DNA from: Haloarcula taiwanensis
GTDB lineage: Archaea > Halobacteriota > Halobacteria > Halobacteriales > Haloarculaceae
Reading direction: 5' to 3'
Length of the DNA stretch: 64,000 bases
NCBI GenBank assembly: GCA_002844335.1
Contig: CP019154.1
Span: forward strand, 1,860,001-1,924,000
Below the pieces are notes generated by a model. It made no database searches. It had not been told where the DNA came from and saw only the letters and a list, made by a program, of their open reading frames with translations. A program made the position numbers and the translations under genes. Each line of letters opens with the position of its first letter. Position 1 is the stretch's first letter. This document shows, one piece after another, positions 23,454-33,805 of the stretch.

Positions 23454-25619
23454 ATGAGCCTGTCCGACGCGGACCACGAACTCGTGGTCGAGGAGATCGG
23501 TCGGGAGCCGACACGGGCGGAGGCCGCTCTCTTCGAGAACCTCTGGAGCGAACACTGCGCGTATCGCTCCTCTCGCCCCCTGCTGTCGGCGTTCGACTCC
23601 GAGGGCGAGCAGGTCGTCATCGGCCCCGGCGACGACGCAGCCGTCGTCTCCCTGCCGTCCCACGGTGACGGCGAGGAGATGTACATCACGATGGGCGTCG
23701 AGTCCCACAACCACCCGTCCTACGTCGACCCCTTCGACGGGGCGGCGACGGGCGTTGGCGGTATCGTCCGCGATACACTGTCGATGGGCGCGTATCCCAT
23801 CGCGCTGGCCGACTGCCTGTACTTCGGCGACTTCGACCGAGAGCACTCCCGCTATCTCTTCGAGGGCGTCGTCGAGGGTATCTCCCACTACGGGAACTGT
23901 ATCGGCGTCCCGACCGTCACCGGCAGCGTCGCCTTCCACGACGACTACGAGGGGAACCCGCTCGTGAACGTTTCCTGTATCGGCCTGCTGGAACCCGAGC
24001 GGACCATCACCGCCGAGGCACAGGAGCCGGGCAACAAGCTCGTCCTCGTCGGCAACGCGACGGGCCGGGACGGCCTCGGCGGCGCGTCATTCGCCAGCGA
24101 GGACCTCGCCGAGGACGCCGAAACGGAGGACCGGCCGGCTGTGCAGGTCGGCGACCCGTACTCGGAGAAACTGCTCATCGAGTGCAACGAGGCGCTGCTG
24201 GACGAGGGCCTCGTCGAGTCGGCCCGCGACCTCGGGGCCGCTGGCCTCGGTGGGGCGTCTTCGGAACTCGTCGCCAAGGGCGGCCTCGGCGCGCGCATCG
24301 AACTCGACCGCGTCCACGAGCGCGAGCCAAACATGAACGCCATGGAGTACCTGCTCGCCGAGAGCCAGGAGCGGATGGTCTACGAGGTCGCGCCGGAGAA
24401 CGTCGACCGCGTGGCCGAACTCGCCGAGCGGTTCGACCTCGGCTGTTCGGTCATCGGCGAACTCACCGAGCCGGGTACGAACTACGTCTGTACCTTCGAG
24501 GGCGAGACGGTCGTCGACGTGGACGCCGCGTTCCTCGGGGACGGTGCGCCGATGAACGACCTGCCGAGCGACGCGCCACCGAAACAGGAACGGAACCTGC
24601 CGACCGTGTCACTGGAGGAAGCCTTCGAGCGCATCGTCGCCAGTCCGAACTGCGCCTCGAAGCGGTGGGTGTACCGCCAGTACGACCACGAGGTGCAGGT
24701 CCGCACGAGCGTCCTGCCGGGGGACGACGCCGCCCTGCTCGCCATCCGCGAAGCCGGCACCGGCCTCGCTTTCTCGGCCGGCGCGGACCCCAACTGGACC
24801 GACGCGGCCCCCTACGAGGGCGCTCGCGCCGTCGCCTTGGAGAACGCCACCAACGTCGCCGCGAAGGGCGCGACGCCCCACGCGGCCGTGGACTGCTTGA
24901 ACGGCGGAAACCCCGAGAAGCCGGACGTTTACGGCGGCTTCAAAGGCATCGTCGATGGCTTGGCCGACATGTGCAGCGACCTCGACGTGCCGGTCGTCGG
25001 CGGCAACGTCTCGCTGTACAACGACTCCCAGGAGGGGCCGATTCCGCCCACGCCGACGCTCGCACTGGTCGGGGTCAAGGAAGGCTACGACGCTCCGCCG
25101 CTGTCGCTGTCCGGTGAGGGAACGCTCGTGGTCGTCGGCGACACCGCGCTGGAAGGCGAGACCGACCCGCGGCTGGGCGGCTCTGAGTACACCGCGCAGT
25201 TCGGCGGAACCGACCGCTTCCCCGCCCTCCCCGCCGATACGACGGAGGTCGTCGAGACCGTTGCCGAGGTCGCCGACGCCGACCACGTACTGGCGAGCCA
25301 CGACGTGAGCCACGGCGGCCTCGCGGTGGCACTTGCGGAGATGGTCCACGAGGACGCCGGCGCGTCGGTCGAAATCGAAACGGTCGACCGCGGGACCAAG
25401 AACCGACTCCTGTTCAACGAGCGGCCCGGCCGCGTCGTGTTCGAGACGACCGACCCGGCAGCAGTCCGTGAGGCCTTCGATGGCGTCGCGCCGGTGACGG
25501 AGCTCGGTGCGGCCACCGGCTCGAACCACCTCGATATCACCGTCACCGACGAGCAACTGCAGTACGACGCCGCGGAAATCGCCGCTCTGCGGTCCGTTAT
25601 CGACGACGAACTGGCCTGA
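23454..25619 (+). CDS. purL: phosphoribosylformylglycinamidine synthase subunit PurL
   Basis: A 721-residue protein of the small PurL type, the ATP-dependent synthetase part of the fourth step of purine synthesis that works with separate PurQ and PurS subunits. The N-terminal [13 protein letters not shown] and Gly-Pro-Gly-Asp-Asp-Ala-Ala motifs and the repeated AIRS-like halves are visible. ATG 23454 is chosen over an upstream in-frame start because family homology begins here and a TATA box lies 24 to 29 bases before it. Confidence 0.95.
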   Translation: MSLSDADHELVVEEIGREPTRAEAALFENLWSEHCAYRSSRPLLSAFDSEGEQVVIGPGDDAAVVSLPSHGDGEEMYITMGVESHNHPSYVDPFDGAATGVGGIVRDTLSMGAYPIALADCLYFGDFDREHSRYLFEGVVEGISHYGNCIGVPTVTGSVAFHDDYEGNPLVNVSCIGLLEPERTITAEAQEPGNKLVLVGNATGRDGLGGASFASEDLAEDAETEDRPAVQVGDPYSEKLLIECNEALLDEGLVESARDLGAAGLGGASSELVAKGGLGARIELDRVHEREPNMNAMEYLLAESQERMVYEVAPENVDRVAELAERFDLGCSVIGELTEPGTNYVCTFEGETVVDVDAAFLGDGAPMNDLPSDAPPKQERNLPTVSLEEAFERIVASPNCASKRWVYRQYDHEVQVRTSVLPGDDAALLAIREAGTGLAFSAGADPNWTDAAPYEGARAVALENATNVAAKGATPHAAVDCLNGGNPEKPDVYGGFKGIVDGLADMCSDLDVPVVGGNVSLYNDSQEGPIPPTPTLALVGVKEGYDAPPLSLSGEGTLVVVGDTALEGETDPRLGGSEYTAQFGGTDRFPALPADTTEVVETVAEVADADHVLASHDVSHGGLAVALAEMVHEDAGASVEIETVDRGTKNRLLFNERPGRVVFETTDPAAVREAFDGVAPVTELGAATGSNHLDITVTDEQLQYDAAEIAALRSVIDDELA

Positions 25620-26837
25620 TTACCAGCGGATATCGAACCGCGTCCCGCCCATCTCACTCTCTGTGACTGTGACCGACCAGCCGTGTGCTTCAGCGATGCT
25701 CTGAACGATTGATAGGCCGAACCCTGTCCCGTCCGAGTTCGTTGAGTAACCGTGTTCGAACACCAGCTCACGGTCGTCCGGTGGAATACCGGGACCATCG
25801 TCCGCGATGGAGAACCCACTCTGCCCGTGTCTCTCGGGCACAGACACAACAACGGAGCAGTCAGCGCCCGCGTGCTCGATGGCGTTCCGGTAGAGATTCT
25901 CGAAGAGCTGCTGGAGGCGCTCGGCGTCCGCCTCGACGGTCGCTTCGGTTTCGATGGTAAGCGTTGCGTCCTCGGTTTCGACCTGTTGCCACGCGTCGGC
26001 GGCGACGGTTTCGATGGAGACGCTCGCGGTCTCTCCGACGACTCGCCCCTGCCGCGCGAGCGTCAGCGTATCATCGAGAATCTGGGCCATCCGGTCGTGT
26101 GCTGCAGCGATCTCCTGTAGCCCTTCCTGCACAGCCCCATCCTCAATGTCATCAAGCAGGAGGTGGGTGCGGCCGGAGGCGATGTTCAACGGGTTCCGAA
26201 GGTCGTGGCTGACGATACTGACAAACTCGTCGAGCCGCTCGTTCTGGTGTTTCAGCTGTTGTTCCCGGCGCTTTCGATCTGTGATGTCGGTGTATATCCC
26301 GAACCCTTCCAGCTGGCTGCTGTCACGGGTGACAATCGTACTCCGGAACAAATAGGTCCGGACCTCGCCTGATGCGGTCATCCGTCTGACCTCTTGCTCT
26401 GACTGACCGGTCTGTTCCCACCAGTCTGTCCTGATACCTTCGGCGTCGGACCCGGGTGGCGCAAGGAGTGTCCGAAGCTTCGCTCCGACTGCATCCGTCT
26501 GGTCGTAGCCAAACGACTCCGCAAACGCTTCGTTGATCGACTTGACGTACGGTTCTCGCTGCTCGAACCCGACGACGACAGCCGGGTTCGGAATGTTTCC
26601 CAGAAGCGCGTCAAATCGTTCCTGTGCCGCCAGCTGTACGCGGAGTTCACTCGCGACGAGTGCGACGTATCCCTCGTGGTTGTGCTGGATTATATCACAG
26701 ATGTCCTGTGCATCCGTGTTGTCTATCTCCGTTTCGTCGCTGATACCGAGGTCGGCTATCGCGTCGTCGACGATAGCCGACGCCTTCTCGATGCCCACCG
26801 TTTCTGCGAACTTTGAAACGAGTCCTGTTCGATCCAT
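25620..26837 (-). CDS. PAS-domain sensor histidine kinase
   Basis: A soluble 405-residue kinase: a helical N-terminal domain (residues 1-70) of unknown function, a PAS domain with PAC-like end (about 75-190), a HisKA domain with Ser-His-Asp-Leu-Arg-Asn-Pro-Leu (His211) and a HATPase_c domain with Asn, Asp-Asp-Gly-Pro-Gly-Ile and Gly-Thr-Gly-Phe-Gly-Leu. It has no membrane segment and no receiver domain. It starts three bases after the FIST gene, so the two form an operon and FIST is a plausible input. Confidence 0.9.
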   Translation of the reverse strand: MDRTGLVSKFAETVGIEKASAIVDDAIADLGISDETEIDNTDAQDICDIIQHNHEGYVALVASELRVQLAAQERFDALLGNIPNPAVVVGFEQREPYVKSINEAFAESFGYDQTDAVGAKLRTLLAPPGSDAEGIRTDWWEQTGQSEQEVRRMTASGEVRTYLFRSTIVTRDSSQLEGFGIYTDITDRKRREQQLKHQNERLDEFVSIVSHDLRNPLNIASGRTHLLLDDIEDGAVQEGLQEIAAAHDRMAQILDDTLTLARQGRVVGETASVSIETVAADAWQQVETEDATLTIETEATVEADAERLQQLFENLYRNAIEHAGADCSVVVSVPERHGQSGFSIADDGPGIPPDDRELVFEHGYSTNSDGTGFGLSIVQSIAEAHGWSVTVTESEMGGTRFDIRW

Positions 26838-26840
26838 CTG

Positions 26841-28052
26841 TTACTCCGGCAGTGCCAAAAGCACCGTTGTCGTGTTGTGAAAGCCACTGAGCTGTCCGGC
26901 CTGCATACACAGCTCCCCGTACGTCTCAAACCCAGCGACTGGAGCCGACAGGGTCGACGTGATACCGTCGACAGCCGCCGGAAACGCGTCGTCGAAGAGA
27001 ATCTGACGGCACGCGCAGTCGTAGACGAACGCGCCGGCGATATTACCGTCGCACAGCGAGACAGCGTCGACAGCAGCCTGCTCGGCGGACCTGATCTGGT
27101 CCCTTCTGTCGCCATGCATTATCCGAAGGACAGTCCCCGCCGGAATATCGACGGCGAACTGCAGTGCGCCAGTCTCTTCAATCGCAGTCCGTGGCCAGCG
27201 AATCTTGTAGGTGTCACCCTGGTCGATGCCAAACAGGTATGCGACCATGAGCTTCCTGAGCTGCGCTGAACCGACGGGGACATCATCGACCGCGACCCCT
27301 AACGTCTCCGCAACGTGGTCTCGGACGGCGTCTTTCCACACGTCGAAGGCTGGCTCACCGTTGAGTTCGTGAACCACGTTTCCGGAGACATCAGTTACCT
27401 CCCAAGGCTCCGAGATGGGGCTGTGACCGTGGTTGACAGTAATGATCGGACGTTTCTCGCCGGAAACGAGTACGAGAACGACTGCGTCCTCGACAACTGA
27501 CGCATCACAAAACACCGGCGTTGACTCCATCCGGAGACCGTCAGACGCTGCCCCACCTGCGAATTCGACATAGGGGCCGAGCCGTCGCTGGACCGCCAAC
27601 GACAACTGCTCACCGACACCTGCGAGACCGTCGTGGAGAACGATCGCTGACTGGTACGGTTCTTCGATGTTTCCAGGAAGCGACCGGACAGCGTCTCTGA
27701 CAGTCCCACGGGTGTTGTCGCTGAGGCCAGCAGCAAGGGCCGTATCGAACCGGAACGAATCACTGGTAACGAGCGTGACGGCCACGCCGGTATCCATCGC
27801 TCGCTCCTCGGTGAACGTGCCACTGGCCGTACAGCCGACAACGGCTGTCTCGTCGCCGACGAGCGCATTCACGCCCGCCAGAACGGCTTCAGCATCGAAC
27901 TCCGAGCTAGCAAACACTTGACAGAAATCCACTCGCTCGGCGTCAAGCCGGTCACGAGCAGTGCTTGTCGCCTCCCGGCCAGCGCGTTTCCCAGCAGTCG
28001 CCACTGACGTTCCCGTAGCGACCGCCGTACGTGCGTCTGACTGGGGCGACAT
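26841..28052 (-). CDS. FIST N/C domain signal-sensing protein
   Basis: A 403-residue soluble protein with a FIST_N domain (Val-Phe-Ala-Ser-Ser-Glu-Phe, Gly-Cys-Thr-Ala-Ser-Gly-Thr-Phe) and a FIST_C domain ending Phe-Glu-Thr-Tyr-Gly-Glu-Leu, Gly-Phe-His-Asn-Thr-Thr-Thr. FIST proteins sense small ligands; the NosP subgroup binds heme and nitric oxide and controls an adjacent histidine kinase. The next gene is a histidine kinase three bases away. Open sequence extends far upstream through the antisense of hisF, but the ATG at 28052 is preferred because FIST homology begins there and TATATA lies 28-33 bases before it. Confidence 0.85.
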   Translation of the reverse strand: MSPQSDARTAVATGTSVATAGKRAGREATSTARDRLDAERVDFCQVFASSEFDAEAVLAGVNALVGDETAVVGCTASGTFTEERAMDTGVAVTLVTSDSFRFDTALAAGLSDNTRGTVRDAVRSLPGNIEEPYQSAIVLHDGLAGVGEQLSLAVQRRLGPYVEFAGGAASDGLRMESTPVFCDASVVEDAVVLVLVSGEKRPIITVNHGHSPISEPWEVTDVSGNVVHELNGEPAFDVWKDAVRDHVAETLGVAVDDVPVGSAQLRKLMVAYLFGIDQGDTYKIRWPRTAIEETGALQFAVDIPAGTVLRIMHGDRRDQIRSAEQAAVDAVSLCDGNIAGAFVYDCACRQILFDDAFPAAVDGITSTLSAPVAGFETYGELCMQAGQLSGFHNTTTVLLALPE

Positions 28053-28079
28053 CGTACAACAGTTATTGACGTGTAAGCC

Positions 28080-28085
28080 TATATA
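28080..28085 (-). promoter_or_regulatory. TATA box of the FIST / kinase operon
   Basis: TATATA lies 28 to 33 bases before the ATG at 28052 on the minus strand and immediately downstream of an 18-base palindrome. Confidence 0.5.
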
Positions 28086-28097
28086 CCCCTCCCCAGG

Positions 28098-28115
28098 AAT
28101 ATCAGATCTGATATT
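28098..28115. promoter_or_regulatory. 18-base perfect palindrome upstream of the FIST operon
   Basis: AATATCAGATCTGATATT reads identically on both strands. It sits just upstream of the TATA box of the FIST/kinase operon and downstream of the small gene at 28147, a classical activator or repressor position. Confidence 0.5.
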
Positions 28116-28146
28116 TATGCCGGTCGGCGAGGCCTTATCGACCGTC

Positions 28147-28338
28147 TCAGGCCAGCGCCAGCGCGAGACCGAAGGTGAGAACCAGTCCGACCAGCAGTAC
28201 GCCGAGCCCTGTGCCGACCTGCGACATGGTGAACGCGCTCTGTGGGGCCGTCGAGCGAAGCGGCGGTTCGCGCGCGGGGAGTTCGACGTGTTCGGGGTCG
28301 TAATCCGGCCGGTCCTCCTCGTGGTGGTCGTCTGCCAT
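28147..28338 (-). CDS. small membrane protein with acidic N-terminus
   Basis: A 63-residue protein: 35 polar residues rich in His, Asp and Glu, then one hydrophobic helix at the C-terminus. This layout is common in haloarchaea and resembles the DUF7550 group (recalled). It is divergent from hisF and upstream of the FIST operon; no function is known. Confidence 0.6.
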   Translation of the reverse strand: MADDHHEEDRPDYDPEHVELPAREPPLRSTAPQSAFTMSQVGTGLGVLLVGLVLTFGLALALA

Positions 28339-28454
28339 AGTCGGTGGTTCAGGAGCGTCGTACGTGTAGCTGTCGGATTGGCACTGCGTATCGGCCAGAC
28401 ACTTGCACCAGTCGAAACGGTCAAGCGGCGTTGTGTCGAATCCACAGCTATCGA

Positions 28455-29270
28455 ATGACGCTCACGAAACGGATCATCCCCTGTATCGACGTGGACGTAG
28501 ACGAGAACGGTGACGCGGCAGTGTACACGGGAGTCAACTTCGAGGATCTGGAGTACACCGGCGACCCGGTCGAGATGGCAAAGGCCTACAACGAGTCCGG
28601 GGCCGACGAGTTCGTCTTTCTGGATATCACCGCCTCCGCCGAGGGTCGCGAGACGATGCTCGATACAGTGTCGGCCGTGGCCGACGAGGTGTTCATCCCG
28701 CTGACCGTCGGCGGTGGCATCCGGACGCGCGCCGACATCAAAGAGACGCTGCGGGCCGGTGCGGACAAGGTATCGATCAACTCCGGGGCCATCGCCGAAC
28801 CGGACCTCATCAACGACGGCGCGGCAGCCTTCGGGAGCCAGTGCATCGTCATCTCCGTCGACGCCCGGCGGCGCTTTGACAACGACGGCGAGCACTACAC
28901 CGAGGTCGACGGCGAGTCCTGCTGGTTCGAATGCACCGTCAAGGGCGGGCGCGAGGGAACTGGACTGGACGTCATCGAGTGGGCCACCGAAGCAGAAGAG
29001 CGCGGCGCGGGCGAGCTGTTCGTCAACTCTATCGACGCCGACGGGACCAAGGATGGCTACGACATCCCGCTGATGAAAGCCGTCTGTGACACCGTCTCGA
29101 CGCCGGTTATCGCTTCCTCTGGCTGTGGGAGCCCGGCCGACATGGAAGAAGTGTTCGTCGATGCCGGCGCGGACGCCGGTCTCGCCGCCTCTATCTTCCA
29201 CTTCGGCGAGTACTCCATCGCCGAGACCAAGGAGTATCTCGACGGCAAGGGGATTCCGGTCCGACTGTAA
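28455..29270 (+). CDS. hisF: imidazole glycerol phosphate synthase subunit HisF
   Basis: A 271-residue (beta/alpha)8 enzyme that, with HisH, makes imidazole glycerol phosphate and AICAR in histidine synthesis. Both catalytic Asp residues are visible in Pro-Cys-Ile-Asp-Val-Asp and Ile-Ser-Val-Asp-Ala-Arg-Arg, with phosphate-binding loops Gly-Gly-Gly-Ile-Arg and Ser-Ser-Gly-Cys-Gly. ATG 28455 gives the canonical N-terminus; 37 extra in-frame codons upstream are not protein-like. Confidence 0.95.
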   Translation: MTLTKRIIPCIDVDVDENGDAAVYTGVNFEDLEYTGDPVEMAKAYNESGADEFVFLDITASAEGRETMLDTVSAVADEVFIPLTVGGGIRTRADIKETLRAGADKVSINSGAIAEPDLINDGAAAFGSQCIVISVDARRRFDNDGEHYTEVDGESCWFECTVKGGREGTGLDVIEWATEAEERGAGELFVNSIDADGTKDGYDIPLMKAVCDTVSTPVIASSGCGSPADMEEVFVDAGADAGLAASIFHFGEYSIAETKEYLDGKGIPVRL

Positions 29271-29566
29271 CACCGTCCCCGGCCTGGGGTCGAAATAGTA
29301 AATAGCCGTACCTGTCTCTTTCTTTGTATGACGCAGTTCTCTGGGCGTCTCGGATGGCCTCGGTTTTTTCCGCGTCTCGGCGTTCGGTATCAGCTGTCGG
29401 CGTTAGCGGGCACAGATTCGGCAGTCGCTGGCAGCATCCGTCCGTGGGGGAGGTCGTACCCGGGGCGTCAACTGGCTGAGCGACAGTGGGGGTACGGCTC
29501 CAGAGAGTCACAGCGCCGTGGCCTAGCATCGGGCAGGCTTTATCCGCCCACCACGGAGCATCACCA

Positions 29567-30415
29567 ATGAAATGGCGGTGTGAGTGGTGTGGCAAACCTC
29601 ACGAAGAAAATGACCCGCCGTGTGACAACTGCGGGCACGGTTCCTTCGAGGAGGCCGTGACGCAAGTCAACGAAGAAGTCGTCGAGGGCGGCCCCAGATG
29701 GGTCTGTCTGGACTGCGGTCGCCAGCACCAGAAGAACTCGCCGCCGTGCAAACGCTGTGGCGGGAGTAACTTCGAGCGACGGACGGGGCCGCCGGAGGAC
29801 GATCCGCTGGATGATATAAAGACCGGCTGGCTGGACGTGCTCGAAACGAAGTACGTGCTCGGCTACGCCGCCGTGGCACTGCTGCTCGGCCTCATTGTGC
29901 TTGCTGCTGTCGGCGGCATCACGCTGCCGGGCTTCGCCGCCGAAACCCCCGCCGGCCCACCGCAGATCGCATCCCCCGCCGGAAGCGGCGACACCGTCGA
30001 CTCGCTCTCGCTCGCCGCAGTCGAGGGCACCTACGTCGACGTGTACAACGTCCGGCGGTCGGGCGTCGGCGGCGGGACGGTCTCGCGGAACGCGACCCTA
30101 GACGACGCCGCAGCCTACTACAACAAGGGCCGTGTCGACGCGCGATACGACAACGGCGAGCGGCCGACGCGCGAAGGGGTCTCCCGGTTCGCCCCCTCCT
30201 GTGAGCGCCCAGTCGTGGTCAGCTACGAGGTGGCCTACGACCGGACGCCACAGTCACTCAGCCAGTACCAGAACGAGACGGCGCTGGCAACCGCACTCGT
30301 CGACAGCTACATTGAGCGAGGTAACAGGATTCAGAGAGCGGAGGACGGACTGATCGGTCTCGACATCCACGTCGGTCCGGACGAACGCGTGTTCGTCACG
30401 TACGTGCTCTGTTAG
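29567..30415 (+). CDS. double zinc-ribbon membrane protein with CAP-like tail
   Basis: A 282-residue protein with two N-terminal zinc ribbons (Cys-x2-Cys-Gly-Lys-Pro-His ... Cys-x2-Cys-Gly; repeated with Cys-x2-Cys-Gly-Arg-Gln-His), one membrane helix near residue 100 and an external domain. The end (Ile-Glu-Arg-Gly-Asn-Arg ... Gly-Leu-Asp-Ile-His-Val-Gly-Pro) is weakly reminiscent of CAP-family proteins; this is tentative. A CTTTATCC TATA box lies about 25 bases before the ATG. Confidence 0.7.
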   Translation: MKWRCEWCGKPHEENDPPCDNCGHGSFEEAVTQVNEEVVEGGPRWVCLDCGRQHQKNSPPCKRCGGSNFERRTGPPEDDPLDDIKTGWLDVLETKYVLGYAAVALLLGLIVLAAVGGITLPGFAAETPAGPPQIASPAGSGDTVDSLSLAAVEGTYVDVYNVRRSGVGGGTVSRNATLDDAAAYYNKGRVDARYDNGERPTREGVSRFAPSCERPVVVSYEVAYDRTPQSLSQYQNETALATALVDSYIERGNRIQRAEDGLIGLDIHVGPDERVFVTYVLC

Positions 30416-30417
30416 AA

Positions 30418-30702
30418 TTACGCGGCGGCTTCGAACGCGTCGGTAAAGCTGTCTGCCTTCTCGATGACGGCGTCGGTTCCGTCTTCGAGCGCTTCCAGCG
30501 CGTCGACGCCCTCCTCGGTCTTGATTGTCAGCACCGGGTCCGTCTGGCCACCGGACTGTTCCGGGTTCACGTCGTAGGTCGCCGCCGTGACGCCCTCTGT
30601 CTCCAGCAGCGCCCCTTTGATGACGTTCATGAACGTGTGGTCCTCACCGGCGATTTCGATAGAGAGTTCCGTGTCGGATTTGTCGATAACGCGAAGGTCC
30701 AT
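30418..30702 (-). CDS. rpoL: DNA-directed RNA polymerase subunit L
   Basis: The 94-residue Rpb11/RpoL subunit pairs with RpoD during polymerase assembly. The family motif [15 protein letters not shown] and the Asn-Pro-Glu-Gln-Ser-Gly-Gly-Gln-Thr block are visible. ATG 30702 matches family N-termini; an ATG two codons upstream (30708) is possible. It is convergent with the zinc-ribbon gene, two bases apart. Confidence 0.95.
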   Translation of the reverse strand: MDLRVIDKSDTELSIEIAGEDHTFMNVIKGALLETEGVTAATYDVNPEQSGGQTDPVLTIKTEEGVDALEALEDGTDAVIEKADSFTDAFEAAA

Positions 30703-30781
30703 ACCCATCTGTTGGTCACCTGCGACCCATCAACGCTTCGCTTCCCGTCCGCTGTGTCGGTGACAGCGTGACACCCGGAGA

Positions 30782-31093
30782 CTACACGAGTGCGTACACC
30801 ATCAGGAAGCCAAAGTAGAGGAGTACGAGCGCGCCCAGTGCCTGGAGTCGGAACGTCGAAAGCGACTCTTCCTCCTCGCTGTGGGCCGCTCGAAAGGCCT
30901 CAATCTCCTCGTCGCCGAGTTCGTTAGGGTGGGCCAGACCGCGGTGGAGCGCGAGCCAAGACTCGCGGGCGAACGGCCGGCCGCAGTACGAACACGTGTG
31001 GGCCGTGGCGTCGGCCGGGACATCGTAGGCTGGTTCGTCGTCGGTACTTGTCGCTGCCGTATCAGCTACCGGCTGGGTTGCTGTGTCAGTCAT
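30782..31093 (-). CDS. membrane-anchored C2H2 zinc-finger protein
   Basis: A 103-residue protein: an acidic Thr/Ala-rich N-terminus, one C2H2 finger (Cys-Ser-Tyr-Cys-Gly-Arg-Pro-Phe ... His-Arg-Gly-Leu-Ala-His), a charged linker and a C-terminal membrane helix. The finger is probably on the cytoplasmic side. Its start overlaps the end of the polytopic gene (ATGA), so they are coupled. Similar proteins are seen beside cytochrome oxidase genes in haloarchaea; the role is unknown. Confidence 0.75.
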   Translation of the reverse strand: MTDTATQPVADTAATSTDDEPAYDVPADATAHTCSYCGRPFARESWLALHRGLAHPNELGDEEIEAFRAAHSEEEESLSTFRLQALGALVLLYFGFLMVYALV

Positions 31094-32469
31094 AGATGTG
31101 GGAGTGCCACCTCCGGCTGTGAGACGACCCAGAGACTCGTCATCGTATAAAACACCATGACCGCGATGAACGGGTACTGCGACCGAATCGCCTGCAGTCG
31201 CGCGGGAAACAGGTCGTATGCGGCGGCGTGGGCCACCCAGATAGCGACCAGATGACCGACGATGACCGACGCGAGCGCGACCGCGCCGAACCACGCCGGC
31301 AGGTCGACGGTCGGCACTACTGCCGGATTCGCAAACGGCGACGTGAGCGCGACGGCCAGTGAGGGTGCGAGGACGAGGAAGTATCCGAGGTAATGCGCGA
31401 AATGATAGCCGACGGCGATGGCGACGAGCGGCGGCGCGAACCGCCGTGCGAGAACAGCCGGGGTCAGATACGTGTCCGACATATCGCGGGAGAGCCGGAC
31501 CGCGAGTCGATACACGCCGAGGAAGCCGGCGAAGCCGACGCCGAGCGCGACCGGATACAGGAGATGCGGCGGGACACCGGCGGCGACGAGTGGCGTCGTC
31601 AGGTCCCGCCAGACCGGTGTCGTGACCAGTCCGTCGTAGGTCGTGACCCACAGCAAAGCGATCACGAAGGCGACCTCGTCAGGCCCGTCGACCAGCCGCG
31701 GCGTCGAGAGGTCCATGCCGGGGAGTCGGAGTCGGAGTCCGTCCTCATCGCGGCCGATGGGTGCAAAGCGACCGTAGTAGCGGAACACCCGTTCCACCGG
31801 GTCGGCGTGAGCGAACCAGTCGTCAGGCCCGAACACGAGCGCGCCCGCGAGTGTCACCACAGCGTAGCCGGCGACAACTGACGCGAGCAGTCGGGGCTGG
31901 TCAGCGAGGGGGCTGACGACCTCTACCCATACCAGCACGAGCAGGCCGCCGACGGCGGGCCACGACCCGACGCGGGCCGGGTAGCTGCGGTCGAGTGTCG
32001 GGAGGAACCCAGCGAGGGTCTTGAATGGATTGAGCGTCGCCCAGCTGTTCCCCACGAGGTACGTTGTCATCGTCAGCCCAGCCCACCAGCCGACCCAGAC
32101 GAGCAGTATTGCGAGATTCGTCCGGGCGTTCGTCGGCCCGATGAAGCCGACGACGAACACTGCGGCGAGTCCGGCAAGCCCGATGAGCTGCCCAGCGAGC
32201 CGGAGGATGCCTTCGAAATTACCCGACAGCGGTCGCCCCCAGTCGTGTATCCGCTCAATGAACGCGCGGTCAGTGACAAACGACGCCAGCAGGAACGACG
32301 CGCCGACGGCCGCGCCGCCGGTACTCAGAAAGAGCCACGTCGGGATCGTCAGTGACTCTCGACCGCCACCGGCGAGACTGCCGCCGTGTGCGCTCGCCGT
32401 CCCTGTCGCGGCCAGCCAGCCCAGCCCACACACCACAAGCGCGACTGTGCGACGCCTCCCAGATGTCAT
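31090..32469 (-). CDS. polytopic membrane protein of unknown function
   Basis: A 459-residue protein with about 11 or 12 hydrophobic helices and several conserved-looking His/Trp residues (Gly-Tyr-His-Phe-Ala-His-Tyr, Ile-Val-Gly-His). I do not recognise a transporter signature. ATG 32469 puts a Sec-like signal-anchor first; 18 more in-frame residues precede it. It is coupled to the membrane zinc finger and divergent from cytochrome oxidase subunit III, which suggests a respiratory or assembly link. Confidence 0.7.
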   Translation of the reverse strand: MTSGRRRTVALVVCGLGWLAATGTASAHGGSLAGGGRESLTIPTWLFLSTGGAAVGASFLLASFVTDRAFIERIHDWGRPLSGNFEGILRLAGQLIGLAGLAAVFVVGFIGPTNARTNLAILLVWVGWWAGLTMTTYLVGNSWATLNPFKTLAGFLPTLDRSYPARVGSWPAVGGLLVLVWVEVVSPLADQPRLLASVVAGYAVVTLAGALVFGPDDWFAHADPVERVFRYYGRFAPIGRDEDGLRLRLPGMDLSTPRLVDGPDEVAFVIALLWVTTYDGLVTTPVWRDLTTPLVAAGVPPHLLYPVALGVGFAGFLGVYRLAVRLSRDMSDTYLTPAVLARRFAPPLVAIAVGYHFAHYLGYFLVLAPSLAVALTSPFANPAVVPTVDLPAWFGAVALASVIVGHLVAIWVAHAAAYDLFPARLQAIRSQYPFIAVMVFYTMTSLWVVSQPEVALPHL

Positions 32470-32602
32470 CGTCGATAGTTGGGGCTTCGCCCCCGTGTAG
32501 TTTCCGGGATGCCGGCGAGGCACCCGTCGGATCGAGGTTGCGGTGGCACAGGCCGCAGGGAATTGGATGGGCTTTTAGTATTCCGTTCGCAAGGGCCCTA
32601 GT

Positions 32603-33466
<864 letters not shown>

Positions 33467-33508
33467 GTCGCCGACGAGTTTTAGACGGCCGCCGCTCGTT
33501 TCACACGT

Positions 33509-33751
33509 ATGGATCGGCTAGACATCAGCGGGAGCTTTGACGTTCACGAGTACCGACACGGGCTCAAGCTGCTGAAAGACGACCGGGGTACGATGACGCT
33601 GTCGAACCGAGAGGGGTTCGCCTGTCCGGCCTGTGGCAACGAGTTCGAGACGCTCTTTATCAGCGACAAACGGACAAACACCTTCGGAAACCCCGGGTCG
33701 CCCTTCTGTCTGGTCCGGACTGATGACCAGCTGCTGGTCCTGACACATTGA
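33509..33751 (+). CDS. small CPxCG zinc-ribbon protein
   Basis: An 80-residue protein with Cys-Pro-Ala-Cys-Gly in the middle, the compact treble-clef knuckle of small haloarchaeal zinc proteins; a second Cys occurs near the C-terminus (Pro-Phe-Cys-Leu). It resembles a group annotated as flagellar-cluster or DUF7385 proteins (recalled). No function is evident. Confidence 0.6.
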   Translation: MDRLDISGSFDVHEYRHGLKLLKDDRGTMTLSNREGFACPACGNEFETLFISDKRTNTFGNPGSPFCLVRTDDQLLVLTH

Positions 33752-33805
33752 GCCGGACCGACTTCGGTAACAAGGCTTATTCCACCGCATCCGATTCGGT
33801 GAGGT

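Noticed and set aside
24182..25117. Arg-rich plus-strand frame inside purL.
   Set aside because: It overlaps the purL catalytic region in another frame and is a frame shadow.
28053..29273. The FIST frame stays open for about 400 codons further upstream, antisense to hisF.
   Set aside because: This is a high-GC artefact. HisF is clearly coded on the plus strand, FIST homology starts at ATG 28052 and a TATA box precedes it.
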